Assembly: GCA_900552415.1 (NCBI GenBank)
Contig: USAD01000035.1
Span: forward strand, 1 to 14,450
Source of the DNA: an uncultured Parabacteroides sp.
GTDB taxonomy: Bacteria > Bacteroidota > Bacteroidia > Bacteroidales > Tannerellaceae
Direction of reading: 5' to 3'
Length of the DNA stretch: 14,450 nt
Shown here: piece after piece, positions 1 through 7,754 of the stretch
Position numbering within the stretch: the stretch's first letter is position 1
How the letters are laid out: each line of letters begins with the position of its first letter
The notes under the pieces: generated by a model
Told to the model about the DNA's origin: nothing
The model's database searches: none
Seen by the model: only the letters and a program-made list of their open reading frames with translations
Program-made: the position numbers and the translations under genes

Positions 1-237
1 ATCGACGGCGACCTGATCGCCCGGTTAACCTCCGATAGCGATCTCATCCGCAACTACAAGAAAGATCTGGGCCAAAGGCCCATGTGCGGCTGCGTCGCCG
101 CCAAAGATATTGGACAATACAACACCTGCCCTCACCTTTGCGAATACTGCTACGCGAACTCAAGCAAGAAAACAGCCCTAGCGAACTGGAAGGCACACCA
201 ACAGAACCCTATGGCGGAAACGATTACTGGAAGATAA
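1..237 (+). CDS. DUF1848 family protein, C-terminal 78 residues (5' end outside window)
   Basis: Reading frame 1 is open from the window edge to a TAA at 235-237 and gives 78 residues. The visible part contains a cysteine cluster C29-x-C31-x11-C43-x3-C47-x2-C50, within the motif CGCVAAKDIGQYNTCPHLCE followed by YCYAN. This matches the conserved C-terminal end of the uncharacterised DUF1848 family. The C-x3-C-x2-C part has the same spacing as the iron-sulfur motif of radical SAM enzymes, but here it sits at the C terminus. A [4Fe-4S]-binding role is therefore plausible, and the substrate is unknown. The start and the rest of the fold are outside the window, so function cannot be judged. A 61-residue frame overlapping it at 84-269 is a shadow. 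No obvious terminator follows before the next gene. Confidence 0.8.
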   Translation: MDGDLIARLTSDSDLIRNYKKDLGQRPMCGCVAAKDIGQYNTCPHLCEYCYANSSKKTALANWKAHQQNPMAETITGR

Positions 238-337
238 GGACAATGACGCTACCTGCTTCCCATCATTAAACGGAACGATGAGCACGAATCCACAAATAAA
301 GATCCCGCAAGAATAACGATAAATAGCGATATTTTAC

Positions 338-345
338 TAAATTCG
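338..345 (+). promoter_or_regulatory. Putative -7 box TAAATTCG of the IMP dehydrogenase gene
   Basis: TAAATTCG followed by CGAC resembles the Bacteroidetes primary sigma -7 element TAnnTTTG, with C for the third T. It lies 36 nt before the ATG at 382. The extended string TTCGCGAC recurs in front of the antiporter and aspS genes. I could not find a clear -33 TTG at the expected distance, so the call rests on the -7 box and position alone. Confidence 0.4.
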
Positions 346-381
346 CGACATTAAACACGTACCAAAGTAAATAATAAGTCT

Positions 382-1875
382 ATGGCAGTCTATTTGAATG
401 ATGTATCGAGAACTTTCGGCGAGTATTTGCTTATCCCAGGTTTGACAACCAAAGCTTGCATCCCGACAAATGTCTCCCTGAAAACTCCTCTCGTAAAATT
501 TAAGGCTGGCGAAAAACCCGCCATCGAGTTGAATATTCCTTTCGTATCCGCGATCATGCAGTCTGTCTCCGGCCCCAAATTGGCGATCGAGTTGGCGCGT
601 AATGGCGGATTATCGTTTATCTTTGGCTCACAGCCGATCGAAAGCCAAGCGGAAATGGTACGCAAGGTCAAGAAATTCAAGGCTGGATTCGTTATCAGTG
701 ACTCCAACCTGACTCCGGAGAACACATTGGCGGATGTCTTGGATCTGGTTAAAAAAACTGAGCACTCCACGATCGGTATCACCGAAGATGGTACGCCAAA
801 CGGCAAATTGCTCGGTATGGTCACCAGCCGTGACTATCGCCTGGAGAAGGATCCATTGGACATGAAGGTAAAAGAGTTCATGACTCCGTTCTCGAAACTG
901 ATCGTCGGTGAGCTGGGTATCACCTTGAAAGAGGCTAACCAGATCATTTATGAGCATCGCTTGAATACCTTGCCCATCATTGATAAAGACCAGAATTTAC
1001 AATATTTCGTATTCCGCAAGGATTACGACAGCCATCGTGAGAACCCGAAAGAGTTGTCAGGCAGTGACAAGAAACTGTTGGTTGGCGCTGGTATCAACAC
1101 TCGTGATTACCAACAGCGTGTACCGGCCTTGGTTGAGGCGGGCGTTGATGTCGTTTGTATCGACTCTTCAGACGGTTACTCAGAGTGGCAATACGATACA
1201 TTGCGCTGGATCAAGGACAACTATGGTGACAAGGTCCTGGTAGGTGCGGGTAACGGTGTAGACCAAGAGGGTTTCAACTACCTGGTTGAGGCAGGCGCTG
1301 ATTTCGTCAAGGTAGGTATTGGCGGCGGCTCTATCTGTATCACTCGCGAGCAAAAGGGTATCGGCCGCGGACAAGCGACCGCTCTGATCGACGTGGCTCG
1401 TGCTCGTGACGCTTACTTCGAGAAGACAGGTATTTATGTGCCTATCTGTAGCGATGGTGGTCTGGTTCACGACTATCACATGGTTTTGGCCCTGGCAATG
1501 GGCGCTGACTTCCTGATGATGGGTCGTTATTTCGCCCGCTTCGACGAGTCTCCTACGAAAAAACTGAAAATCGGTAACAGCTTCGTTAAGGAATACTGGG
1601 GTGAAGGCTCTAACCGTGCGAAGAACTGGCAACGCTACGACATGGGCGGCAGCGAGGCCCTGAAGTTCGAGGAAGGTGTCGACAGTTATGTACCTTATGC
1701 GGGTAAGATGAAAGACAACCTCAACGTTACACTGGGCAAGATCATCGCTACGATGTGCAGCTGTGGTTCCATCACAATCCCCGACCTGCAGAAGAATGCC
1801 AAGATCACCTTGGTTTCCTCAACCAGTATCGTGGAAGGTGGCGCTCACGACGTTATCTTGAAAGAGAACAATTAA
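382..1875 (+). CDS. guaB: Inosine-5'-monophosphate dehydrogenase
   Basis: This cytosolic enzyme oxidises IMP to XMP with NAD+, the first committed step of guanine nucleotide synthesis. The 497 residues form a TIM barrel interrupted by a CBS-domain pair at roughly residues 100-220. The active-site loop [20 protein letters not shown] places the catalytic cysteine at Cys319. The mobile-flap Arg-Tyr dyad is Arg418-Tyr419 in NWQRYDMGG, and the NAD-side aspartate is Asp261 in CIDSSDG. All three numbers coincide with those I recall for the Tritrichomonas foetus enzyme, as does much of the surrounding sequence. GMP reductase shares the cysteine loop, but the intact RY flap, the CBS pair and the length favour IMPDH. 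The gene has its own promoter-like box and is closed by a hairpin at 1897-1953, so it is probably monocistronic. Many Bacteroidales carry a second, more typical GuaB elsewhere, so the symbol refers to activity. Confidence 0.93.
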   Translation: MAVYLNDVSRTFGEYLLIPGLTTKACIPTNVSLKTPLVKFKAGEKPAIELNIPFVSAIMQSVSGPKLAIELARNGGLSFIFGSQPIESQAEMVRKVKKFKAGFVISDSNLTPENTLADVLDLVKKTEHSTIGITEDGTPNGKLLGMVTSRDYRLEKDPLDMKVKEFMTPFSKLIVGELGITLKEANQIIYEHRLNTLPIIDKDQNLQYFVFRKDYDSHRENPKELSGSDKKLLVGAGINTRDYQQRVPALVEAGVDVVCIDSSDGYSEWQYDTLRWIKDNYGDKVLVGAGNGVDQEGFNYLVEAGADFVKVGIGGGSICITREQKGIGRGQATALIDVARARDAYFEKTGIYVPICSDGGLVHDYHMVLALAMGADFLMMGRYFARFDESPTKKLKIGNSFVKEYWGEGSNRAKNWQRYDMGGSEALKFEEGVDSYVPYAGKMKDNLNVTLGKIIATMCSCGSITIPDLQKNAKITLVSSTSIVEGGAHDVILKENN

Positions 1876-1896
1876 TTCCAAAGGAATAACTGAAAT

Positions 1897-1953
1897 GAAA
1901 GGGTGGAAAGCTTAGGAGCGACAACAGCTGTCGCCCTCACTTTCCACCTTTTC
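1897..1953 (+). terminator. Composite hairpin terminator after the IMP dehydrogenase gene
   Basis: A 14-bp stem pairs 1897-1910 with 1940-1953 (core GGTGGAAAG/CTTTCCACC, one G-T wobble). Its apical part contains a second perfect 6-bp hairpin, GCGACA (1918-1923) with TGTCGC (1929-1934). The A-run at 1898-1900 pairs with the T-run at 1949-1952, so the structure could stop transcription in both directions. It starts 21 nt after the guaB stop and ends 29 nt before the alpha-galactosidase start, separating the two transcripts. The unpaired T-tract after the stem is short. Confidence 0.6.
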
Positions 1954-1982
1954 CATGTAATAAACATTTTAATCCGAATACC

Positions 1983-4184
1983 ATGATGAAAGCATTTTTG
2001 ATCGGTTCCCTCCTGTTGGGCGCCGCTATCGGAAGCGCCAACGCCTCCGATCCTGAAATCATACGGATCTCGACCAACGAGACCGATTTGATCCTGCAAG
2101 TTGCCCCAAACGGCCGACTCTACCAGAGCTACCTGGGCGACAAGCTACGTGATGATCAAGATCTCAAGCACCTCAAATGGAACGTCAAGGCCGCGACCGA
2201 CGGAAGCGTCACGACACGTGGCTGGGAAGTGTATCCCGCCTCTGGCTGGGAAGACTATTTCGAGCCGGCCCTAGCCGTTGAGCATAACGACGGTAACCTG
2301 ACCTCCGTCCTCAAATATGTCTCCAGCGAGACCAACAGCAACGATCCGAATGTCCATGAGACGGTTATCACACTGAAAGACGAGGTCTATCCCGTCGAGG
2401 CCAAACTGCATTATGTCAGCTATGGGAAAGAGAATGTCATCAAGACCTGGACTGAGATCAGCCACTCCGAGAAAAAGCCGGTCAGCCTCGCTCGTTATGC
2501 CTCAAACATGCTCTATTTCGCCTGCCCGGAATATCACTTGACAGAGTTTAGTGGCGATTGGGCGAAAGAGGTCCAGATGAGCACACAAGAATTGCATTAC
2601 GGGAAAAAGATACTCGACACAAAATTGGGATCGAGAGCCGCCATGCATGTCTCCCCCTTCTTTGAATTGGGACTTGGAGCGCCTGCCCATGAGAACGAAG
2701 GCGACGTACTGTTAGGTACAATCGGCTGGACGGGTAATTTCCGTTTCACCTTTGAGGTAGACAACGCCGGGAACCTGCGTGTCCTCTCAGGTATCAACCC
2801 CTACGCGTCCAATTATGAGTTGCAACCCAACGAGACCTTCGTGACACCGGAATTCATCTTCACTCTCAGCGACGAGGGAACAGGCAAAGCGAGCCGTGAC
2901 CTGCACGACTGGGCCCGTGCCTACCAGGTAAAGAACGGACAAGGCGACCGTTATACCTTATTAAATAACTGGGAAGCGACCGGCTTTAACTTCGACGAGA
3001 AAAAGCTGGAGGAGCTGATGTTCGAAGCCAAGGAGCTGGGTGTTGATCTCTTCTTGCTCGACGACGGCTGGTTCGCCAACAAATACCCCAGAAAGGACGA
3101 CAAGGCAGGTCTGGGCGACTGGGAGGTAACCCGCAGCAAATTACCGAATGGTGTTCCTCACCTGGTGGAATCGGCGGAAAAGGCTGGCGTAAAGTTCGGC
3201 ATCTGGATCGAGCCGGAAATGGTCAACCCCAAGAGCGAACTGTTCGAGAAGCATCCGGATTGGGCCATCCATTTGCCCAACCGGGAGACTTACTACTACC
3301 GTAACCAATTGGTTCTCGACATGAGCAATCCGGAAGTACAGGATTATGCGTTCGGTGTAGTCGACAAACTGATGACTGAGAATCCGAATCTTGCCTTCTT
3401 CAAATGGGATTGCAACAGCCCGATCACCAACATCTACTCGCCTTACCTAGGAGAGAAGCAGCAACAGCTTTACATCGACCACGTACGGGGTGTCTATAAT
3501 GTCTTCCGTCGTGTAGCGGAGAAATATCCCAACCTGCCAATCATGCTTTGCTCAGGCGGAGGTGCCCGCTGCGATTACGAGGCCTTGAAATATTTCACGG
3601 AATTCTGGTGCAGTGACAATACGGATCCTGTTGAGCGGCTTTACATCCAATGGGGCTTCTCCCAGTTCTTCCCGGCCAAGACTATGTGCGCGCACGTGAC
3701 AAGCTGGAATAAAAATGCCAGCATCAAATTCCGCACGGAGGTAGCGATGATGTGCAAGATGGGATTCGACATCAGCCTGAAAGACCTTTCGGCTAATGAA
3801 CTGGCCTATTGCCAACAGGCTGTCGCCAACTACAAACGGCTGAAACCGGTGATTCTCGATGGCGATCTCTATCGTCTGGTATCACCTTATGAAGGAAATC
3901 ACATGGCTGTGACACACGTCGCCAAAGATCAATCCAAGGCCGTGCTCTTTGCTTATGATATCCATCCACGTTTCGGAGAGAAACTGTTCCCGATTCGCCC
4001 GCAAGGATTGGATCCGGACAAGCGTTACCGTGTGGAAGAGATCAACCTGATACCAGGCGACCAATCCTCTCTCGAAAGCAACGGACAGGTTTTCAGTGGC
4101 GACTTCCTGATGAAGGTAGGCATCGACGCATTCACGACCAACCCGATGAATAGCCGTGTCATCGAGTTGACCGAAGTCCGTTAA
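1983..4184 (+). CDS. Secreted alpha-galactosidase, glycoside hydrolase family 36
   Basis: It probably hydrolyses terminal alpha-1,6-galactosyl residues from raffinose-family oligosaccharides or galactomannan fragments in the periplasm. The 733 residues begin with a Sec signal peptide (MMKAFLIGSLLLGAAIG, then SANA before SDPE) with no lipobox. An N-terminal beta-supersandwich domain is followed by the catalytic barrel from about residue 320 (LLNNWEATGFNFDE, FLLDDGWF). The GH36 signatures are present: FKWDCN puts the nucleophile at Asp476, and WCSDNTD puts the probable acid/base at Asp545. GIWIEPEMVNP and the substrate-loop CSGGGARCD are also intact. Length matches the ~730-residue bacterial GH36 subgroup. 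Either of two adjacent ATGs could be the start; both keep the signal peptide. It sits 11 nt upstream of the glycosyltransferase gene, suggesting co-transcription. No SusC/SusD pair or regulator is adjacent, so it is not in a visible polysaccharide utilisation locus. Confidence 0.93.
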   Translation: MMKAFLIGSLLLGAAIGSANASDPEIIRISTNETDLILQVAPNGRLYQSYLGDKLRDDQDLKHLKWNVKAATDGSVTTRGWEVYPASGWEDYFEPALAVEHNDGNLTSVLKYVSSETNSNDPNVHETVITLKDEVYPVEAKLHYVSYGKENVIKTWTEISHSEKKPVSLARYASNMLYFACPEYHLTEFSGDWAKEVQMSTQELHYGKKILDTKLGSRAAMHVSPFFELGLGAPAHENEGDVLLGTIGWTGNFRFTFEVDNAGNLRVLSGINPYASNYELQPNETFVTPEFIFTLSDEGTGKASRDLHDWARAYQVKNGQGDRYTLLNNWEATGFNFDEKKLEELMFEAKELGVDLFLLDDGWFANKYPRKDDKAGLGDWEVTRSKLPNGVPHLVESAEKAGVKFGIWIEPEMVNPKSELFEKHPDWAIHLPNRETYYYRNQLVLDMSNPEVQDYAFGVVDKLMTENPNLAFFKWDCNSPITNIYSPYLGEKQQQLYIDHVRGVYNVFRRVAEKYPNLPIMLCSGGGARCDYEALKYFTEFWCSDNTDPVERLYIQWGFSQFFPAKTMCAHVTSWNKNASIKFRTEVAMMCKMGFDISLKDLSANELAYCQQAVANYKRLKPVILDGDLYRLVSPYEGNHMAVTHVAKDQSKAVLFAYDIHPRFGEKLFPIRPQGLDPDKRYRVEEINLIPGDQSSLESNGQVFSGDFLMKVGIDAFTTNPMNSRVIELTEVR

Positions 4185-4195
4185 ACAGTTGACTT

Positions 4196-5587
4196 ATGAG
4201 CAAATGGGTTGTCATCGTGTTGTTCCTGATCGCCAAGGGACTCACATTCGGGAATTGTTTCTTTTGGGACAGTATCGCCGGTTATTCCAAACCGGCGACT
4301 TACCTGCTGGCGCACGGTTTCCAATCGTTCGTCTATCCTCCCGATATGGTAGCCGAGCCTCCTTTGGCGCATCTCTATCTGGCGACACTTTGGCAACTGC
4401 TTGGTCGTGAGCTATGGGTCGCTCACCTCTCCATCACGCTCTTCGCCGTCGGCGTGATCCTCCAGGTCCATCAACTGGCCCGGCGGATCTCGCCCCGACG
4501 AGCGGGCTGGATCACACTCCTGGTTCTGCTCGAGCCGGCGACCCTCACACAATTGCTCTCGCTCTCACCCGACGTGCTCCTGTGCTTTTTCGCGTTGGGT
4601 TGCCTCAACGCGATCCTCGACCGCCGTCCCACCTTATTGCTTCTATTCGCCTCGTGCCTGGTATTAGTCAGCGTCCGAGGGATCGTGGTCTGCGCAGGGA
4701 TCGGACTGGCCTATTGGATCGGATGGTATCTTCAGGAAAACAGCCTGAAGACATCTTTCACTAAAGCGATCGTACCTTTCATTCCGGCATTGCTCCTGAT
4801 CGCCGCCTGGCTCATCTACCGGAAGATCGAGTGTGGCTATTTCGGATATGCGCCTGGCTTCGCCTACGCCGAACACCGCCAACTGGTAGGTATCGGCCCA
4901 TTCTTCCGCAACATCGCGGGACTCGGACGTTCCATGCTCGATTCCGGCCGTATCATTGTCTGGATCTTCCTGGGAATTGCCCTTTGGCGAAACGGACTTA
5001 CCGTATCGCTCCGCAAGGCAGGCTCAGCCCTCTTCCCCATCGCCCTGCTCACGACACTGCTTACGCTGGCTTGTGTCACCTTACCCTTCAGCAACCCCTT
5101 TGGGAATCGTTATTTCCTGGTTCCTTACATCCTGCTGATCCTGACTACAGTTTTAATGTTAGAGCATCCGGCAGAACCGAAACGACGCGTTTCCCTCTCT
5201 TTCGTCGTCATGGGTTTAGTCCTGATTAGCGGGCATTTCTGGCCTTATCCCGAACGGCTTTCCAAACCTTGGGATTGCACATTGGCACACCTGCCCTATT
5301 ACCCATTAAGACAAGAGATGATCCATTACCTCGAACAGGAAAATATCCAGCCCGAGGAGGTCGCTACCGATTTTCCCCTGCGTGGCCGTTTTGGCGATCT
5401 AGACGCTACAAACGACGAACGCCACTTCGCCTCCGTCGACGGAGAGAAGCGGCGCTATCTCATCTATTCAAATATCTACAACTGGAGCGACGAGCGTATC
5501 GATAACCTAAACTCCGGAGAATGGACACCCATAAAGAGCCTATCCCTCGGGCAAGTTTGGCTGACGCTCTACCGCTCCAACGATTAA
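4196..5587 (+). CDS. GT-C fold membrane glycosyltransferase (family 39/PMT-like)
   Basis: This is an integral inner-membrane protein of 463 residues that probably transfers a sugar from a polyprenyl-phosphate donor on the periplasmic face. The first membrane helix (residues 3-20) is followed by a loop holding Asp25 (FFWDSIAGY), the position where GT-C enzymes keep their catalytic or metal-binding acidic residue. EPPLAHLYLATLWQLLG (residues 54 onward) corresponds to the HPPL-type motif of PMT_2 proteins. About nine to ten further hydrophobic segments follow up to residue ~350. A soluble C-terminal tail of ~110 residues ends in VWLTLYRSND. The acceptor is unknown; surface glycan or glycoprotein modification would be typical. 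It follows the alpha-galactosidase by 11 nt. Its TAA (5585-5587) overlaps the stop of the convergent receptor gene. The family is divergent, so GT-C is firm but donor and acceptor are not predictable. Confidence 0.72.
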   Translation: MSKWVVIVLFLIAKGLTFGNCFFWDSIAGYSKPATYLLAHGFQSFVYPPDMVAEPPLAHLYLATLWQLLGRELWVAHLSITLFAVGVILQVHQLARRISPRRAGWITLLVLLEPATLTQLLSLSPDVLLCFFALGCLNAILDRRPTLLLLFASCLVLVSVRGIVVCAGIGLAYWIGWYLQENSLKTSFTKAIVPFIPALLLIAAWLIYRKIECGYFGYAPGFAYAEHRQLVGIGPFFRNIAGLGRSMLDSGRIIVWIFLGIALWRNGLTVSLRKAGSALFPIALLTTLLTLACVTLPFSNPFGNRYFLVPYILLILTTVLMLEHPAEPKRRVSLSFVVMGLVLISGHFWPYPERLSKPWDCTLAHLPYYPLRQEMIHYLEQENIQPEEVATDFPLRGRFGDLDATNDERHFASVDGEKRRYLIYSNIYNWSDERIDNLNSGEWTPIKSLSLGQVWLTLYRSND

Positions 5588-6663
5588 AGGCTATAGGTCA
5601 AAGTCAACCAAGCGACACAAGCGTCCCGGTTACGATGCTGAGTCATCTGCAAGTCGGGCGTGTCGATAATGGTCGTCTCCTCAAGTGAGTCGAACAGGTT
5701 ATTGACGCTCAAGTTGGCGCATAACTTCCGATCCAGGAAATATTGCGAGATACCGGCATTCACGGTATAACGGCTGTTGATCTTTCCTTGAGCCGTCAGC
5801 TGGTCGGAAATAAAGAAACCATCCAGCTGTAACTCGGTAGTCGGCGTGATACTGAAATTCAGGTTGGCCTTCACGTCACCACACCACATCGACTTCTTCT
5901 CACCGTACCCGACCGTGCGACCATCGATCTCATCCCGATAAAGATCACCCGCCAAACCGACCGTCATCCATTTGACCGGCCGCCAATTGGCAGCCACATC
6001 AACACCGACACTCTGACTGTTACCCACGTTTTGCTTCTGCCAGATGGTTTGATCGTCCACCTGTGTCGCGACCTCCATAATCCGGTTGCTCCGGTTACGA
6101 TAATAAATAGAAGGCGTCAGGCGGAAACCGGGCAATGCCAACTCATAACCCAACTCCAACGTATGGACAAACTCATCTTTCAGGGCAGGATTGCCGGCGA
6201 TAATGTGTGTCGCGTCGCTCTGATCAACAAACGAGCTCAAGTTTGCTCCAGTCGGCCGGTTGACACGCTGCTGATAACCTAATGTCCAACGGCTTTTGCC
6301 ACTCGCCTGATAAGCTACCCGGGCACGAGGATAGAAATGGAAACGATTGTTGTCCGACTCATCACGAGTTTCCCATAAAGGACTGTACTCGTCCATAACC
6401 TGTCGGTTCAGTTCCGCCTGAAAACCGATCTCCGCGTCCCAGCCGTTCTCCCAATTTTTACCCACAGAAGCAAAAAGCAGGTTAAGATAACGGTTATACA
6501 CGTAATCATAACATTTCGAGTTGGTCGGTCCCCAAACACCATCCGTCTTGGCATTCACGTCAGTATCATACAATTCCTCCTTCGTACGGCCAATATAGCC
6601 CGCTTCCAGGCGCCACCCCTCATCAAAGCGCTGGCGATAGCCCAATGTCCAGTAATACTGCCG
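5584..6663 (-). CDS. C-terminal part of the frameshifted receptor: beta-barrel
   Basis: This segment encodes about 359 residues of outer-membrane barrel, starting RQYYWTLGYRQRFDEGW. It carries the conserved pattern of the outer-membrane beta-barrel family (PF14905 type): FYPRARVAYQASGKSRWTLG, QQRVNRPTGANLSSFVDQSD and GNPALKDEFVHTLELGYEL. It ends in WLTLTYSL. The terminal residue is leucine where many barrel proteins have an aromatic; this is tolerated in the family. The same frame stays open upstream to an ATG at 6825, but the residues encoded there (MRPRPVGSIASM and onward) are an out-of-frame shadow of the plug-bearing half. Without restoration of frame this half would have no signal peptide and would not be exported. 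Confidence 0.7.
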   Translation of the reverse strand, partial: RQYYWTLGYRQRFDEGWRLEAGYIGRTKEELYDTDVNAKTDGVWGPTNSKCYDYVYNRYLNLLFASVGKNWENGWDAEIGFQAELNRQVMDEYSPLWETRDESDNNRFHFYPRARVAYQASGKSRWTLGYQQRVNRPTGANLSSFVDQSDATHIIAGNPALKDEFVHTLELGYELALPGFRLTPSIYYRNRSNRIMEVATQVDDQTIWQKQNVGNSQSVGVDVAANWRPVKWMTVGLAGDLYRDEIDGRTVGYGEKKSMWCGDVKANLNFSITPTTELQLDGFFISDQLTAQGKINSRYTVNAGISQYFLDRKLCANLSVNNLFDSLEETTIIDTPDLQMTQHRNRDACVAWLTLTYSL

Positions 6664-7660
6664 TTTCGTCTGGTTGATGATTATCCTCAGCGACAATCTT
6701 GCCGTTTTGCGGATTCTCGTTTTTGAAATCGTTATCCTCGTCGTAATCGAAGTTATTGAAATTGAACGTCGCATAAAGCATGGCCCGCTCATTGAAGCGA
6801 TGCTCCCAACGGGCCTCGGCCGCAAAAGCCTCCTGCCGCTGGTCGTTATAACGGTTCCGGATCACATGTTTCATCAAATCCCCCTGGGCATTGAGCACCT
6901 GATTATCGATCCGCCCATACCGTGAGTAATCCATCAGGTGATACAAGCCATAAACAGAGATCAGATCCTTGTCCGAGAGATCATAACCGATCCTTAAATC
7001 GGCCATGTGCACATCTGGCCGGGCGGAAGCGTTGTTATTCATCGAGGTCTGTGTCTGCTTATTAATGGTCTGCTTACTGTAAGTCCGGTCACGAAACTCC
7101 TTCCTATAATTATATTTGGCTACAATATGGAACTTGCCCGGATTCAGGTTCAAGACAGCGCCGGCATTATAACGCTCGTGCCAGCCGCCTCCCAAGGTCA
7201 CGGTCAAAGGAGAGTCGCCCGAAACCGACGATTCCAAACCCATCACACCCGCATCGCCATCCGGCACCAACGAGATCGAAGGATAAGCGCTCAAGGCTAT
7301 CCGGTTAAAGAACAACGCAGGCAACTGGATCAGCACATCGCCACTATATTCCTCGAGCAATCCGTAAGGAATACCATCAATCAACATGCCCACCCGGTTC
7401 GAGCCACGATAAGTTACGCCTCCCTCTATATCGGTTACGACCGAAGGCAATTGCCTGAACGCATCGGCTGCCGTCACCGAAACCGACGACAAATTACGCT
7501 CAACATTCAATCGCTTGACCTCGCCGCCACTAATCCCGGCAAAACGGCTTCCTGTCACCTCTATATTATTAAGGTAAAACGCCGTATCCACCGGAGTTTG
7601 GGCCATCGCACCCAATCCGAACAGCGACAAGACAAAAACAGTAGTTATCCTTTTCTTCAT
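6623..7660 (-). CDS. N-terminal part of the frameshifted receptor: signal peptide, plug, early barrel
   Basis: The frame opens with a Sec signal peptide (MKKRITTVFVLSLFGLG, cleavage after AMA before QTPVD). It goes directly into a plug domain at about residues 30-150, beginning NNIEVTGSRF and including FRQLPSVVTDIEGG, GMLIDGIPYG and ALFFNRIAL. The carboxypeptidase-regulatory-like domain that many Bacteroidetes receptors carry between the signal peptide and the plug is absent. Early beta strands follow (ARWEHRFNERAMLYATFNFNNFDY). Residues after about 332 (TAVLLDIGLSPAL) are out-of-frame read-through and should be ignored. The start is the only ATG before the signal peptide and follows an A-rich leader. 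The lipoprotein's terminator lies 35-70 nt upstream, so the receptor needs its own promoter or read-through. The substrate is unknown. Confidence 0.75.
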   Translation of the reverse strand: MKKRITTVFVLSLFGLGAMAQTPVDTAFYLNNIEVTGSRFAGISGGEVKRLNVERNLSSVSVTAADAFRQLPSVVTDIEGGVTYRGSNRVGMLIDGIPYGLLEEYSGDVLIQLPALFFNRIALSAYPSISLVPDGDAGVMGLESSVSGDSPLTVTLGGGWHERYNAGAVLNLNPGKFHIVAKYNYRKEFRDRTYSKQTINKQTQTSMNNNASARPDVHMADLRIGYDLSDKDLISVYGLYHLMDYSRYGRIDNQVLNAQGDLMKHVIRNRYNDQRQEAFAAEARWEHRFNERAMLYATFNFNNFDYDEDNDFKNENPQNGKIVAEDNHQPDETAVLLDIGLSPAL

Positions 7661-7694
7661 ATTTCTATATTTGATTTCTTTTCTTAATGAAAAA

Positions 7695-7729
7695 CAAAAA
7701 AAAAGTCTGTATGTTCAACACATACAGAC
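7695..7729 (-). terminator. Intrinsic terminator of the small lipoprotein gene
   Basis: On the minus strand a perfect 10-bp stem (GTCTGTATGT paired with ACATACAGAC, 7720-7729 with 7705-7714) closes a 5-nt loop. A run of nine Ts follows directly, read from the A-tract at 7695-7704. It lies 26 nt after the lipoprotein stop and 35 nt before the receptor start, so it should uncouple the two genes. It is the clearest intrinsic terminator in the window. Confidence 0.85.
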
Positions 7730-7754
7730 CGAACAATTCCCTTCTTGAGAAGAA

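Larger units (their letters stand above)
5584..7660 (-). pseudogene. TonB-dependent receptor-like outer membrane protein, frameshifted
   Basis: Two minus-strand frames together encode one outer-membrane receptor of about 691 residues, but they are offset by one base. The first frame codes a normal receptor from 7660 to about 6664, then runs into a stop at 6623. The barrel continues in the next frame to the stop at 5584. Removing one base from the AAA run (TTT on the plus strand at 6664-6666) would give a smooth reading, NHQPDE followed by RQYYWTLGYRQRF. Both halves keep normal composition and conserved motifs, which suggests a recent lesion, a phase-variable site or an assembly error rather than an old pseudogene. 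The 3' end overlaps the stop of the convergent glycosyltransferase gene by 4 nt, leaving no space for a dedicated terminator. Confidence 0.75.

Noticed and set aside
84..269. 61-residue frame at the window start
   Set aside because: It lies out of frame inside the DUF1848 coding sequence, which has the conserved cysteine motif.
4181..4410. Short frames on both strands around the alpha-galactosidase/glycosyltransferase junction
   Set aside because: They are out-of-frame shadows of the glycosyltransferase, whose membrane helices and GT-C motifs fix the true frame.
7007..7687. 226-residue plus-strand frame antisense to the receptor gene
   Set aside because: It is the shadow of a well-supported coding frame, with arginine/histidine-rich composition and no domain.
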